From positions 55,820,336 to 55,884,335 of the forward strand of contig OY997592.1 in NCBI GenBank assembly GCA_963921825.1: 64,000 nucleotides of DNA, in the 5' to 3' direction. The DNA comes from Erodium maritimum. Lineage: Eukaryota > Streptophyta > Magnoliopsida > Geraniales > Geraniaceae. Below the pieces are notes generated by a model that was given only the letters and a program-made list of their open reading frames with translations, did no database searches and was not told where the DNA came from. Position numbers and translations under genes: made by a program. Position 1 is the stretch's first letter. Every line of letters begins with the position of its first letter. Positions 24,226-35,372 of this stretch are shown piece by piece.

Positions 24226-24396
24226 CTACTGAAGGTACAGAGGCCGAAGCCCATTATCCACCAAAGCCTCAGCTACGTAAAATAAATCCTGAATCAACAC
24301 CATATCCGGGTTTTGCTTAGCCAGCGCCACCCTAATGCTCCGTCTCAACTGGACGACATTCATCCCCCTCACGTTCCAGGAGATGAATTTCACCAT
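24226..24396 (-). pseudogene. N-terminal stub of LINE ORF2 (endonuclease start)
   Basis: It starts with ATG ten bases after the ORF1 stop and reads MVKFISWNVRGMN, the characteristic beginning of the plant LINE apurinic-type endonuclease, then NPDMVLIQ. It ends at a stop after 56 codons. The sequence beyond is 3' UTR-like, marking an internal deletion. Confidence 0.78.
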
Positions 24397-24406
24397 AGTA
24401 TCGCAA

Positions 24407-26103
24407 CTAGAAAGGTAAAGCAGTGGGGAGAGAGTCTCCCTCTTCTACATCATTGTCAGTGCAAAAATCTTCGGAGTCCTCCTGAAACTCAGGATCAACT
24501 GAGTCACCGAGCTCAAAGTCCAGAGCTTTTATTTGGTTTGCAGCATCAGGATTGCCAACAATGGCTTTCTGACTAGCTTTGAGGAGTTTCCATCTTTTAT
24601 CGCGATCAGCGTTCTCCTTATTCAAGGAATAGCCCTTTGCAGCATATGAAGGATACACGTAATTAGGTTTACCTGAATGGAGCAGGTTGCGGCTGACAGA
24701 ACTTCCGGCCCGGGTAGCTTGAGGCCCACGCATAAGGCTCGATGGGCTCGGGTTGCTCTGACTCCGGGAGTCCGCCACTTTATTGGCCAAGGGGGACGAC
24801 ACAAGAAGCATTCCTTTGTTTTTCCACATACCATCCGGAGGGGGGAACTGTATTCTGTCGTTCAGACCAAGAGCTTCACTTGAATCCATAGACTGACCTT
24901 TCAATTCAAAGGCAGACTCGATGATTGGGAGATCAATGGTTCTGCAAGCTTCAATAGGGTACTGCTTACCTTCCAAAACCAGAATACGAGAGAAAGATTG
25001 TGCATGAGATTTCAATTTTAACAAGAAGTAATTGATATCTAGCATCGTCGAGGTCTCATCACGCATGGACAAAATAAAGGACCCCATTGAATTTCCCAGT
25101 TCTCTGAATGTCGACATACACCAACCCGAACAAGGAATGCCAGATACCTTCACCCAAGAGAAACAACCCTCAACGTTTAGCCATTCCTTAGCCTTGTCAA
25201 ACATGATGAAGGATGTGGAACACCAATTCCATTTTGATCCCAAAATACTAGACAAAGTGTCCTGATCAGAAGAGAGTAACAGGAAAATTCTGTTGCCCAG
25301 GTAACGAAACTGCAAGTCCAAGGGCTCTTCATAATTGATACGATTCCTTAACTCTGAAATAGAAAAATCGTCTCTCGCCACCCCCAATATACTAGCCTCA
25401 GCCCAAGGTGAAAGGTAGCTTGAGATAGTGCCTTTAACCTCTGGGCTAAGTTCAGAAGCCTCCACAGTTTATCTTGATCGTTGCTAATCAAGGTTTTTGG
25501 TGTCCAAACTAGATTCGCCGATGGTTTCCCCATCCTTTTACTCAGTCTCTCCGGCCAAGCAAAGGCCATGGAAATCTTATGCTCTTTCCAAATCGACCCA
25601 TTACAAGCCTTCACTAACAACTTTGCGTCATCCTTTGATCTAACCGATATAAACCCGAAGAAACGACCTCCAGCATTTTGCCTTTTGCAAACGAAAACTT
25701 TGAGCACTGGTATGGATTGTTCCAACCATGCTCTCAGCTTCACACGATTCGAATCAGGGGGAAGATTGCAAATAAAGAGCTTACTTATCTCTCTTGATTC
25801 AGCCGAAGAAGTGATCAGTTCTTTACTGTCTCTGCTCGTACTACGGATCAAAATTGACGAAGGCTCCATAATTGGACTCACAGAATTCCTTTCACCTCGA
25901 CTGACTGAGCTACTGATCGGCACCTGAGCAGAATCCTCCAGCCTGCAGATCACCGAAGAGAGTTTGGGCACTCGGAATAGTTTACCTTCAATCAATTTCT
26001 CATGGTACTCTGAGGCAATGTCAGTCTCCGTATTTTTTGAAGCCATCTGACTCCCTTTACGCGCCGAATTGTGTACCCACAAAAGTGAATCCTTTAGCAA
26101 CAT
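24407..26103 (-). pseudogene. LINE ORF1 protein (RRM + DUF4283-like), one frameshift
   Basis: Two long minus-strand frames (26103-25348 and 25465-24407) overlap and together make a nearly complete ORF1 of about 560 codons. The first has an RRM: KLFICNLPPDSNRVKLRAWL as RNP2 and helix 1, then GGRFFGFISV as RNP1, around residues 105-155. The second has the DUF4283-like region (FRYLGNRIFLLLSSDQDTL, then VEGCFSWVKVSGIPCSGWC) and a polar C-terminus ending in an acidic tail. A single indel around 25440-25470 separates them. The protein would coat LINE RNA. The frame is unusually well kept compared with ORF2, most of which is gone. Confidence 0.78.
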
Positions 26104-26207
26104 AGGATAGATCGCCTTTTATCGACGACCATATACCGCCGGAAAAGCTTTACCTTGATCGGACGGCGTCGTCGAGGTCAAAACTCCGGCGACGAGTGAA
26201 CCCTAGG

Positions 26208-26299
26208 GAAGGAGCAGAAGTCCACCTGCTTCACTTGTCCGTGTTCTTCACAAGAAGGAGCAGAAGTCCACCTGCTTCACTTGTCCGTGTTCTTCACAA
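26208..26299. repeat. 46-bp tandem duplication in LINE 5' region
   Basis: Two identical or near-identical units start GAAGGAGCAGAAG at 26208 and 26254. Tandem 5' UTR units are a known LINE promoter arrangement; here only two exist. Confidence 0.85.
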
Positions 26300-26814
26300 T
26301 CAACACACCTGCATTAACAACACAAGCAACCCATCTGCAACAGTCCACAAAACGAACGGCTTCACTCTCTGACCCGATAACCGGCCTGAGGACAACGCCG
26401 GCGAGGAGATCTGTTTCACTCCCCCACCTCTGCCACGACCAGCTTCAAGTCAGGGACTAAACCCAACGATACACCCCCACCTCTGTCACGGCCGGTTTCA
26501 AAACGTAGACGACGACGATACCGACCCGAAACGGAAGGCTCCCGCAACAACACACCCAAGCAAACCACTGTCAACACTCCGGATGGAACACCGAAGAAGA
26601 AGCGACCAGCAGCAGTGGCGGCACACGATGTCGCGCAGGGAGCCCTAATCGTGCGCGCGTGGGGCGCGTTCAACACTTACTCTTCGCGATGCTCTTAGAT
26701 GTAGTTGAACTTAAATTAATGAATTGCACCTTTCGCTAAAAAACATATATTAAATGATGAAATATACGATAAGAAAAAGATGAACACAAGCCAATAATTT
26801 TAATTCCAATCCTC

Positions 26815-27039
26815 AGGCCATACCTTGAGCGGTGAGCGTCAGTGTTATTTAATTCAGTACCCTTTAATTTTTTCTTGCCCTAGTGGCCCACTTAAAAATC
26901 GTCTTAAAAGACCTAATGTTAACAGAATAGTGCACCATTGTGTTCTTACTCTATTCTGCATGGTCAGAGGTTTTATCCTGATGCACTTGTTTTGTAATCG
27001 AAAGTTACATTAATGAAAGTTTCATCATTACTCAAAAAA
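26815..27039 (+). mobile_element. 5'-truncated LINE tail, 225 bp, with 13-bp TSD
   Basis: AATTCCAATCCTC occurs at 26802-26814 and 27040-27052. The element ends ...CATCATTACTCAAAAAAA, and its last 150 bp (GTGTTCTTACTCTATTCTG, TTATCCTGATGCACTT) resembles other LINE tails in this window. No coding sequence. Confidence 0.85.
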
Positions 27040-27195
27040 AATTCCAATCCTCCTTCCCGTGCGATAACAAATTAACATTACAGGAACAACCAATAACAAA
27101 GATCCTTCCTTAAATGATTAATAATATATTTTTTATCGGCATTGTAATAATAGGATAAAAATAGCGATATCCCAAAAGGTCTCACTAGTTTGATT

Positions 27196-30100
27196 TTTTT
27201 TTTAGTGAAAGGCGCAACTTTTATTAAATCTCAGACTAAATGATACAGTGTAGTGTGTCAGGTACAAGGCCCGATCACTGAAGAATAGACACAGAACGAG
27301 ATTCTCTGACTAACCAGTGAGAAGCTCTGTTCCCAGTTCTTTTCACAAATTGAAATGTAGTCCCCTCTTTTTGAGAAAGTATCCAACGAATGTCCCGAAT
27401 AACTGTCTCGACTGGAGAAGTCGGGGGGTCCCCATGTAAAATCATATTAAAGAGAACTTGGACATCATACTGAATAATAATAGAATCCCCTAGGCTAGGT
27501 GCATTCTTCAGAGCCATTTCCAGGGCACAAGCCTCGACCGTGAGCGGAAACCAGCTTCCCGAGAATAGTCCATTTGCTGCCAGGCAGACTGTCCCATGGG
27601 TATCCCAAGCAATGGCACCCCATGCCGACTGCTTCATATCCGGAAAGATTGCTCCGTCCACATTAATGACAATAGTACCTAGGGGCGGTCGTGTCCACAT
27701 AGCCGGTCGTAACGGGGTGTGGGACCTAGGTGGAGGAGAAGCAGCCTTGGCCTCCCGCTAGGCAGTGAGATATGCCACCGACGAGGAGACCACCTGTAGT
27801 GCAGCTGGGGACACTCCTCTCCATTTGAGTTCATTTTGGGCCTTCCATATCTCCTATAGGACTGATAAAATATCTTCCACTTTATCTCGGGGCCTCCCAA
27901 CATCTATCCCCTCCCACCATTGCATAAAATCCCCGCTAAGACCCTAGGGTAGTAGATGTCCAACCTGTGACCAGCACGTCTTTGCGAACCCGCACTTTAA
28001 AAATAGGTAGCTCACTGTCTCAGGAGCTCTCCCACATATATCACAAATGGCAAGAACCGGAACAAACCGTTGATTAAGATTGGAAGCTACTTGTAATGTA
28101 TCTGTTAGACACCTCCGCAAGAATATCAATAGTCGAGGCGGTGCAGGGATGTTCCAAAGAGAGAACCATGTGACCAATGCCGTGTTCTGGCGCGCCTCGT
28201 GTCGTTAACCTGCCAGCACCATATAACCAGCTTTGGTAGTGTACTACCTCGTCCGTTTCGAGGCCCAATACCACGTATCTTTAGGCCGAAGGATAGAAAG
28301 TGGTACCTGAAGTATATGATCATGTTCCTCAGCCGAAAATAATTGATTCAATTACGGAACATCCCAACACAATCTCCCCAGGACCATAAGCCCCGCAACT
28401 CGGGCTCCAACCAATGATTGTCGAGACGAGGTAACCTTCGGGTTAGGCCCTAGAAGCCATAGGGTACCCTTTATAAGTGTGTCCCGACCATCCTCTATGG
28501 CTATCTGAAGCCCTCCCTAGAGTAGATCTTGAGCAGATAGGATATTGGACCATGTAAACTCTGATTAGCAACAGGTATAGCCTCTAAAAAGCCACACTTC
28601 GAAAATAGCGTGCTTTCATCACACGTGCCATCAGGGACTGTGGTTTATGAATAAGGATCCAGACCTATTTTCTTAGGAGCGCCTTGTTAACATCGCCCAA
28701 ATGGCGAAACGCCATCCCCCCGCTGCCTTCGGCATGCACAGCTTATCCCAGTCTTGCTAGATGATCGGTCTGGGCGATTCCCCCCCCCCCCCCCCACAAG
28801 AACCGAGCCAGAGCCACATGGATCCGGGAGATAATCTTTGTCGACACTTTAAACACATACATAACATAGACCAGGAGAGAGGTGAGGACTGACCGGATCA
28901 TAACTTTCCGACCAACTGGGGAGAGGAGTTTTCCGTCCCACGAGCGGATTCACTTGATGATACGGTCCCTTAAGTATGACATCGTTGCATTCCTGTTCCT
29001 ACCAATCATATTGGGGACCCCGAGGTACATAGAGGTCGTTGATGTCTCTCCAATGGCCAAGATCTGACAGCAAGTTTGTTTAGTCCCCTCCGGCGTATTC
29101 TTACTAAACATGACTGAGAACTTTTCGAGGTTGAGGACTTGTCCAGAAAGCCGACCAAAAGGCCTAAGATGTCCTTAACGGTCTGAGCATCCTCTGGTGT
29201 GGCCCTATAGAAAATGTAACAGTCATCAGCGAAGAACATGTGTGAGATTTCCGGGGCTCATCGGACAACCCGAACACCTCGCAAGCGCCCCTCCTCTTGA
29301 GCCTGACACAAGAGGAAGGATAATCCTTCCATACAAAGTAAGAATAGGTACGGAGAGAGCGGGTCACCCTGACCTAAGCCATTAGATGGTAGAAACGAGG
29401 GTGTATCCCAACCCCCAGACGAGACCGTGTATTGCGCAAATTTCATGCAACACGCCACCAGCTTCATCCATTCCGAGAAGCCCAACCAATCCATAATCCA
29501 AAGGAGATAATCTCATTCTACCCGGTCATAAGCGTTACTCATATCGAGCTTGAAGGCCATGAAGCCTAGAGACCAATGTCGTTTCTGGCGTAGAAAATGA
29601 ATGACCTCGAAGGTGATGAGAATGTTATCTTGACTACATCGATCCAGAATGAATGCCACATGTTTGACAGAGATAACGGTATGAAGAAGAGGTTATAGGC
29701 GGTTGGCCAGGACCTTGGAGAGAATTCAGAATATCACATTGCACAGGCCTATCGGGCGAAGATCGGTTACTACATACGGGTCTGGCTTCTTTGGGATTAA
29801 AACGATAAAAGTATCATTCAGAGTCTGATCAAATGCCCTAGAGGCCAACACCTCCCTTATAAAATGAATAACCTCCTCAGACACAATCAGCCAGTAATGT
29901 TGGTAAAAACGCTGATTCAGACCATCCGGACCTGGGGATTTATCTGGATCCATCTGAAACACTACCGACCTAACTTTCATATCCGAGCATGGAGCTAAAA
30001 GAGACTGATTCTGCGCTGAAGTAATACACTAAGGAAGGATAATGGGGAAATCCTGCATATCCGATAAGCCTCCCAACGTTGTACCCCCTGCTCTGTTAGT

Positions 30101-31210
30101 ACGACCATTGAGTTCCGAAATTCTCCGTTGACACCATTTAATACGGTTAATATTCCGGCGGAAGTGCTGACGACCCCAATCATTAAGAGTTTTACCCACT
30201 GTCTGAATCACCTCCGCAATTGGTTTCAACGGATGCTTATCCCAGGATTCCTGAATCAATCGGCCATAGTCAGGGTCACGAACCCTTTGAGACTAGAAAC
30301 GGAACCTTGGGGGGGCACGGTGAGACACCTTCCGGGCCAAAGATAGGAGAACCGGCCAGTGATCAGAGGTTGTCAACCCGTGTTATAGAAGTCCAACTCT
30401 AGGAGGGAGGAATATAGCGTGTCCGATACCAATGCTCTATCCAGACAGGATTGGACTCGTTCATCATGTCTACGCCCCCAGTACCAAGTATACTAATGGC
30501 CTGTTATTGGGACGTCGATCAGGCGTAGATCATCCACCATAGAACAGAAATCACCCATAAGGCTCAAAGGGTAGGACCGTCCTCCTGTAGTTTCCTCTGG
30601 GTCGAGAATATCGTTGAAGTCCACTATCAGTATCCAGTTTGGTCTTGTCGGAGCATGGAGATTACGAATCATATCCCAGGTACGATAACGATGATCCCGA
30701 CGAGGCTCCTCATATATCCCCGTGATTCGCAAATCTCTATAGACCAGGGCCGAAACCTCAGCGTCAACATACCTTGCGGACGATGTTCTAAGCACCACAT
30801 ATATTCCTGAAAACCATAATAGAGTCAGGCCTCTCTTATTTGGGATATCCCGAGTACTTCGGGAATACGGAACACAAAGGAAGTATTGAAAGCCCATTGA
30901 TCGGGAAAACAGAGCACAATTCTTTTCAGTTAGCAGATTTTCCGATAGGAAGAGTATACGAGGCCGATGGTCGCACAGCAGTTGCCGCAATTGCTGCTTT
31001 TGCAAACCATTCCCCATTCCCCGACAATTCCACGCTAGGACCCGAAGGTCTGGAGTGTCCCGTGATGGCGGAAGAACCCCCGAACTTGGGGTCCCCATTT
31101 CGTTGCGAAGGACTAGAAATCGAAGACGAAGACTGAGACAACGAAGGGGATCGATGACGGACTCTACTCCGCGACGATGAGGATCGTCCAATTAAAGGTT
31201 GGGGAACAGA
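27196..31210 (-). mobile_element. 5'-truncated L1-type LINE, ORF2 only, 13-bp TSD
   Basis: The flanks CACTAGTTTGATT (27183-27195) and CACTAATTTGATT (31211-31223) match 12 of 13. A T-run at 27194-27203 is the minus-strand poly(A). The 4-kb body covers all of ORF2 (endonuclease, RT, zinc region, RNase H), but ORF1 is absent, so integration was 5'-truncated. A C16 run lies at 28780-28795. Confidence 0.85.
27275..31191 (-). pseudogene. LINE ORF2 polyprotein remnant: endonuclease, RT, zf-RVT, RNase H
   Basis: Minus-strand order fits a plant LINE pol. 31191-30493: endonuclease, starting near LRVLAWNCRGMGNGLQ and carrying WILIVDFNDIL (active enzymes have GDFN). 29980-29726: RT start with DPDKSPGPDGLNQRFYQHYW and LIPK. 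29494-29258: GQGDPLSPYLFLLCMEGLS. 29239-29006: FFADDCYIF, catalytic aspartates present. 28177-27944: zinc region (FLKCGFAKTCW). 27700-27275: RNase H (VINVDGAIF, TVEACALEMAL, YDVQVLFN, GNRASHWLVR). Stops and frameshifts separate the blocks, so it is dead as a protein. It would have nicked target DNA and primed reverse transcription. Confidence 0.85.
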
Positions 31211-31223
31211 CACTAATTTGATT

Positions 31224-31836
31224 GAGGATACTGCAATGCATTTAGTTTCTGATAATAAGTTGTTAACAAAATACTATTAATTATAAATTGTTACAAGATT
31301 CATTTTCACATGGATCTCAATTTTAATATTTAAGGTACATATGAATTGTACGAGTACCTTTGACTGCTAAGGTGCTTTGCATCGGAAACCACATCAACCA
31401 ATACTCATTGTAAAACCTCCCAAGACTAAATAATAATTAATGTATATTCAAAATCTCATTCCAGTTCAGATGTACGCAATATTTTGAATCGAAATATATG
31501 AATTAAATCAGATTTCATGTTTAAGATATCACTATTATCTGTTAATCAAGTTGCTTATGAGTGGGCTATGTTAAACTTACACCAACCATAAAACTTAATT
31601 CATCAAGTGAAAGGTCAAGTATATATATCTTTTGGTCACCCAATACTCAACTTTTTTCCATTTTAGGACACTTGAACAATGCCAGTCAAATATATAAAAT
31701 AAGTAGCAAGAAAAATGACTTTTCTCGATGGTTGCTATCAATTATATGATGGTTCAAAGTTTCTATATTATATAATATAGTTGTAGTAATATTCTTTTAT
31801 CCTTAAGAAATTCAGAACCCCGAGAGGCATACCTTG
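31224..31836. other. Intergenic, SAUR upstream region
   Basis: AT-rich. Likely holds the SAUR promoter. No clear auxin-response TGTCTC element was found by eye. Confidence 0.4.
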
Positions 31837-31844
31837 TATAAATT
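31837..31844 (+). promoter_or_regulatory. TATA box candidate of the SAUR gene
   Basis: TATAAATT lies 80 bp upstream of the favoured ATG at 31917. A start of transcription about 30 bp downstream (near 31867) would lie past the ATG at 31857, which favours 31917. Confidence 0.5.
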
Positions 31845-31916
31845 GAGAGTAGCCATATGAGAGCTGATATTGACAAAACAAAAGCAGTTGAGAAAAATCA
31901 AAAGAAAGCTTGTGCC

Positions 31917-32489
31917 ATGGATTCAGCAAAGAAGTGTAACAAGATCAGAGAGATCGTTAGGCTTCAACAACTCCTCAAGAAGTGGAGAAAGCAAGCAAGC
32001 TCATCAAAGGCGTCAAGCTACAACATGATCAACAACGACAACAGCAACAACAACGACAACAGCAACAACAACGACAACAGCAACAACAACAACACTAACA
32101 ACGGAAGCAAGAGCATCAAGTTTCTGAAAAGGACATTGTCCTTGTCAGAGAGATCGGGAGGTGAAGCTTCGAGCAGCGCTGTCCCGAAAGGGTTTCTGGC
32201 AGTGTGCGTGGGGGAGGAGCAGAGGAGGTTCGTGATTCCAACAGAGTACCTGGGTCACCAAGCATTCCACAGGCTGCTGAGGGAGGCGGAAGAGGAGTTC
32301 GGGTTCCAACAGGCGGGGATCTTGAGGATCCCCTGCGACGTGCCTGTCTTTGAGACTATCCTGAAGATGGTGGAGGGTAAGAAAGATGTATATTCCGTCG
32401 CCTATGACATTGATGACATGATCGGATGCTACCCATCGGACAGCCCCCTCAGCCAATCTCACCATCCTCAGAGCCCAATGTGTAGATAG
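31917..32489 (+). CDS. SAUR family auxin-responsive protein (190 aa)
   Basis: Single-exon gene of the SMALL AUXIN UP RNA family. Family members promote cell expansion, in several cases by inhibiting PP2C.D phosphatases and so activating plasma-membrane H+-ATPases. The start at 31917 gives MDSAKKCNKIREIVRLQQLL, the typical N-terminal helix of one SAUR subgroup; an in-frame ATG at 31857 would add 20 residues but sits too close to the TATA box. Residues about 30-75 are a low-complexity Asn/Asp/Ser linker coded by a 15-bp tandem repeat. The SAUR domain covers about 88-165: VPKGFLAVCVGEEQRRFVIP, then YLGHQAFHRLLREAEEEFGF, then GILRIPCDVPVFETIL. It is longer than the usual 80-120 residues because of the linker. 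The C-terminus is Ser/Pro/His-rich. The frame is intact; no intron is needed, as normal for SAURs. The flanks are transposon debris. Confidence 0.92.
   Translation: MDSAKKCNKIREIVRLQQLLKKWRKQASSSKASSYNMINNDNSNNNDNSNNNDNSNNNNTNNGSKSIKFLKRTLSLSERSGGEASSSAVPKGFLAVCVGEEQRRFVIPTEYLGHQAFHRLLREAEEEFGFQQAGILRIPCDVPVFETILKMVEGKKDVYSVAYDIDDMIGCYPSDSPLSQSHHPQSPMCR
32031..32098 (+). repeat. Coding microsatellite, 15-bp unit (AACAACGACAACAGC)
   Basis: About four units encode an Asn-rich tract (NNDNS repeated) in the SAUR linker. The length is a multiple of three, so length variants would keep the frame. Confidence 0.9.
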
Positions 32490-33433
32490 ATTCTCTGTTT
32501 TTATTTAACCTTCTTTCGGTTCAAAGAGAGATTTCAATAATTGTTCTAGCCATGTAGAAAGCAAGAGTTCCAAATTTTAATGAAAAACATTATCTTGAGT
32601 ATTGCCAAAATTGCATAATCGTCTAATTCCTCTAAATCATAGACAGAAAACTCCTAAGATGGAAACACAAATGAATCACAGATACAAACCAAGCTCTGAT
32701 ATCACGTTAAAACATGATCTAACCTTAAATCTCGAACTGATGGGCCAAAACTCAAAAAGTTTGTTAAGCTGAATCTAAGTTATTCGATTATTCGAGGGAC
32801 ACTATAATAACATATAGGCAAACCCTTTATGATCAATTATTCATTCCAACTAAATCTTCTACAGTTTTTGAAACTTGTATAAATGTTTCTTGATAGAGAA
32901 CCGAATATACTCATCATAAAGTAGTTGGGGGAAAGCAACAGAAACAAATTACAAAGGGGTTATAAGAATGATGCAGCATGAGCTTGGTTTTTGCACCGAC
33001 ATTTCGTGTAAAGAGAAAAGCTAAAAACTGAAATAAACTACTCATTTAACTAACCTTTGAATGTTAGCAACTACTATCGAGATGCAAGCAGGTGAATGCT
33101 ACAGTTTTTTTTTTTTATCAATTTTTAATTTAAAAATACTCTAAAAGAACCCTCAGTTTCTTGCTGCATACTTCATGTTCACATTTTGACTGTAATTAAT
33201 TCTTACGACCCCAGAAAATAAAACACACTGAGCAAAGATCTAGCCTGGTTATAAATAAATTTATCTACACATATACCACATGTGGAGCTATCTTAGAATA
33301 GATAGTTTCAAGAAACAATTTCGTGATGTTGAAATATATAGTCTCATATCCGGTAAAAATAGAAAAGAAAAAGATGGTACATACAATTACAAAGGGATGA
33401 GACAAACAAAACTATAAAAAAAAGACATCTAGT
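32490..33433. other. SAUR 3' region and AT-rich spacer
   Basis: No gene seen. Near 32690-32725, AGCTCTGATATCACGTTAAAA resembles a decayed TRIM/copia primer-binding site on the minus strand, but no paired LTR was found. Confidence 0.4.
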
Positions 33434-33436
33434 TTA

Positions 33437-34592
33437 GAGCACCTCCGGTGGCAAACACTATACAATAGTTTGGAGGGGTGATTTAGGTCTTTTGCGGGTT
33501 TTTTTTTCCTCCAAACCATTAACTCCTACTACTACACCTCCAATAACAAACTACTACAAGTGGTTTGGAGGCGTGGTTTGTACTTTCAATATTTAAAAAA
33601 CCACCACAAATAAAATTAGTTATTTTATTAATGCCAAATATTAAAATATATAAACTAATAATTAAACTACAAACAATAGTTAAACATAAATAAACTACAA
33701 ACTCTTGCTTCTCCTCCTTCTTGTACGCCTATTCAGCCTCTACCATGATGTCAGCGTCGCTTCTCCCACTAACGATTGCGTCATCGAACCCTGAATATTT
33801 GTCGTTGAATTTGGTTACTTTTATGTTGATCGGATGTCAGTGGTTCTTGCAATTCTTCCAGTTACGGAATGACTCGTGTTCTTTCCTCGTCGACTCGAAC
33901 TCAGCTCTGACCTTTTTCCAGTACATGTCGTTCTTCTGGTTCTTTCCTGTGATGCTATCTAGAGAATTGTTGAGCCAACCGTTCCTCCTCCACGATGCTC
34001 CATTTCACCCGATACCCTGAAGTCAATGGAGGTGCAGCCTTCTTCCCCTTCTTTTTCGGTTGACTGGCCGGAGCAGATGGGGAAGGTTTCTCGTTTGGGG
34101 TTTGTGATTGTGGCCATTGCGAATGTTGGAGCGGGTTGAATTGTGAGGGCATGGATTGGGTCGGGTGGAGGAGGGAGGAGTAGGATTCAATGTGGCATGT
34201 AAACTCTTCTTCCTTGTGCACCGAGTCCTCGAGGTTGAAGTCATCCAAGTCGAATTCAATGTTGGAAGGGTCGTCCATCGGGAAAACGATGTAGAAAAAA
34301 TTAGAGCAAAAGGAGAGAAGAATAGAAAAGGGTGTGCAGAAGAGAGATGTGGATTTGGGGTAGGGGTGGTTGTGTATTTATAGAAAATACTAGGTTTTTT
34401 TATAATTTAATCGTCGCCACATGTCTGCATGGGACAAGCCCACCGACTAGTCGTTGGGCCAGCGACAACACGTCACGTCGATGCAGGATCTTGAGGCGAC
34501 AGCCTGCGATGGTTGTCCAAACCACGGCTAGCCATGGAAGGGCCTGCGACGGCACGCGAACAACGGCGCAGCGACGACTGTTGGAGGTGCTC
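33437..34592 (-). mobile_element. Non-autonomous PIF/Harbinger element
   Basis: The termini are GAGCACCTCC and its inverse GGAGGTGCTC, flanked by TTA at 33434-33436 and 34593-34595, the 3-bp TSD of this superfamily. The 1156-bp interior carries a degenerate minus-strand Myb/SANT-like ORF1 and no DDE transposase, so it is a deletion derivative needing a transposase in trans. Confidence 0.85.
33690..34278 (-). pseudogene. PIF/Harbinger ORF1 (Myb/SANT-like) remnant
   Basis: The minus-strand frame starts MDDPSNIEFDLDDFNLED, runs through a proline- and lysine-rich linker (PKKKGKKAAPP) and reaches YRVKWSIVEEERLAQQF, the start of a Myb-like domain. After stops and a frame change it continues with YWKKVRAEFESTRKEH, then FRNWKNCKNH and NDKYSGFDDAIVSGRSDADI. 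These words fit the DNA-binding ORF1 of PIF elements. At least three in-frame stops or shifts make it non-functional. Confidence 0.7.
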
Positions 34593-35372
34593 TTAGAAAT
34601 CGTAGCTCGATAAAGATCTTCAGACTTCTTGTATGAGTTGATTTTGGGATTGTGGTTTTTAGAGCACCAGTATTGGCATCGGAACTACGTCGAATCGGGT
34701 CGTTGAATCTGTCGGAACATCCGAAAAGGTAGGTTGAATCCCTTAAAAACGTCGAATGTCAATCGACTCTGCGATAGATAGCATCGTTGTCGTTGATGAA
34801 TCTGCAGACGCTGACAGTCTGCGTATTTGACACATATGAGCCCGCGAAAACGTTGATTGATGAATAGCAAGGTGCCTACTGTCGACGAAAAAGTTGCGTC
34901 ATTTAAGCCAAAAGTTATTTCGGCTTTAAATAACGATCAACATTTCCTTCTTCGTCTTCACCAAGTCCCTGATTATGTAGCTCTCTTGTTGTTCCGCTTC
35001 AGGGGTCATTATCGTTGTAGCATATTCTCCGACGGCACCTCTTACGGCAAAATTACGAACCACAATGAAAAGCTGTCATGTTTGTGACTCGTTTTCGGCT
35101 TTCAGCCACTGAATCTCCAGCTTCACCGTGCTGCAGAATCATCCTTAACGCTAGTTGTTGTAGAGTCGTCGCCGACAACATTACCCTTCATCCATCTTCG
35201 TTTTTCCGGTTGCACATATTACCTACCCCAACAACCCGAACATGCCTCCAGGCTTCACTTGCGAGTAGAAGTCTGTCCCCGTTTCCCAACAATATTCGTG
35301 CGATAGGGAGGAAACGTTTCGGCAACAAGACTACGTCCGCTCTCTGATGCATAGTCAGTATGTGATCCCCTG

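Larger units (their letters stand above)
23870..26687 (-). mobile_element. Minus-strand LINE derivative keeping ORF1 but almost no ORF2
   Basis: Inserted in the 3' UTR of the plus-strand LINE with a 10-bp TSD (GATGCACTTA at 23860-23869, GATGCTCTTA at 26688-26697, one mismatch). Order on the minus strand: GC-rich 5' region with a 46-bp tandem duplication, ORF1 (26103 to 24407, one frameshift), the first 56 codons of ORF2 (24396-24226), then directly about 340 bp of 3' UTR. So 3 kb or more of ORF2 is missing by internal deletion. The 3' terminus is odd: it ends CGCCTATAAA and then T8 rather than a poly(A) tail. Confidence 0.8.
21460..26745 (+). mobile_element. Plus-strand LINE split by another LINE (segments 21460-23869 and 26698-26745)
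   Basis: The 5' segment carries an ORF1 remnant. Its 3' UTR stops at GATGCACTTA (23860-23869) and resumes at GATGCTCTTA (26688-26697), followed by ...CACCTTTCGCTAAAAAA. Joined at that 10-mer, the tail aligns base for base with the 3' end of the element at 14410-15475. This shows that the 23870-26687 block is an insertion into this LINE. No RT is present, so the copy keeps ORF1 and the 3' end but lacks ORF2. The 5' border is approximate and its own TSD was not found. Confidence 0.7.

Noticed and set aside
31857-31916. Upstream in-frame ATG for the SAUR gene
   Set aside because: It lies only 20 bp from the TATA box, before the expected transcription start; the conserved N-terminus begins at 31917.
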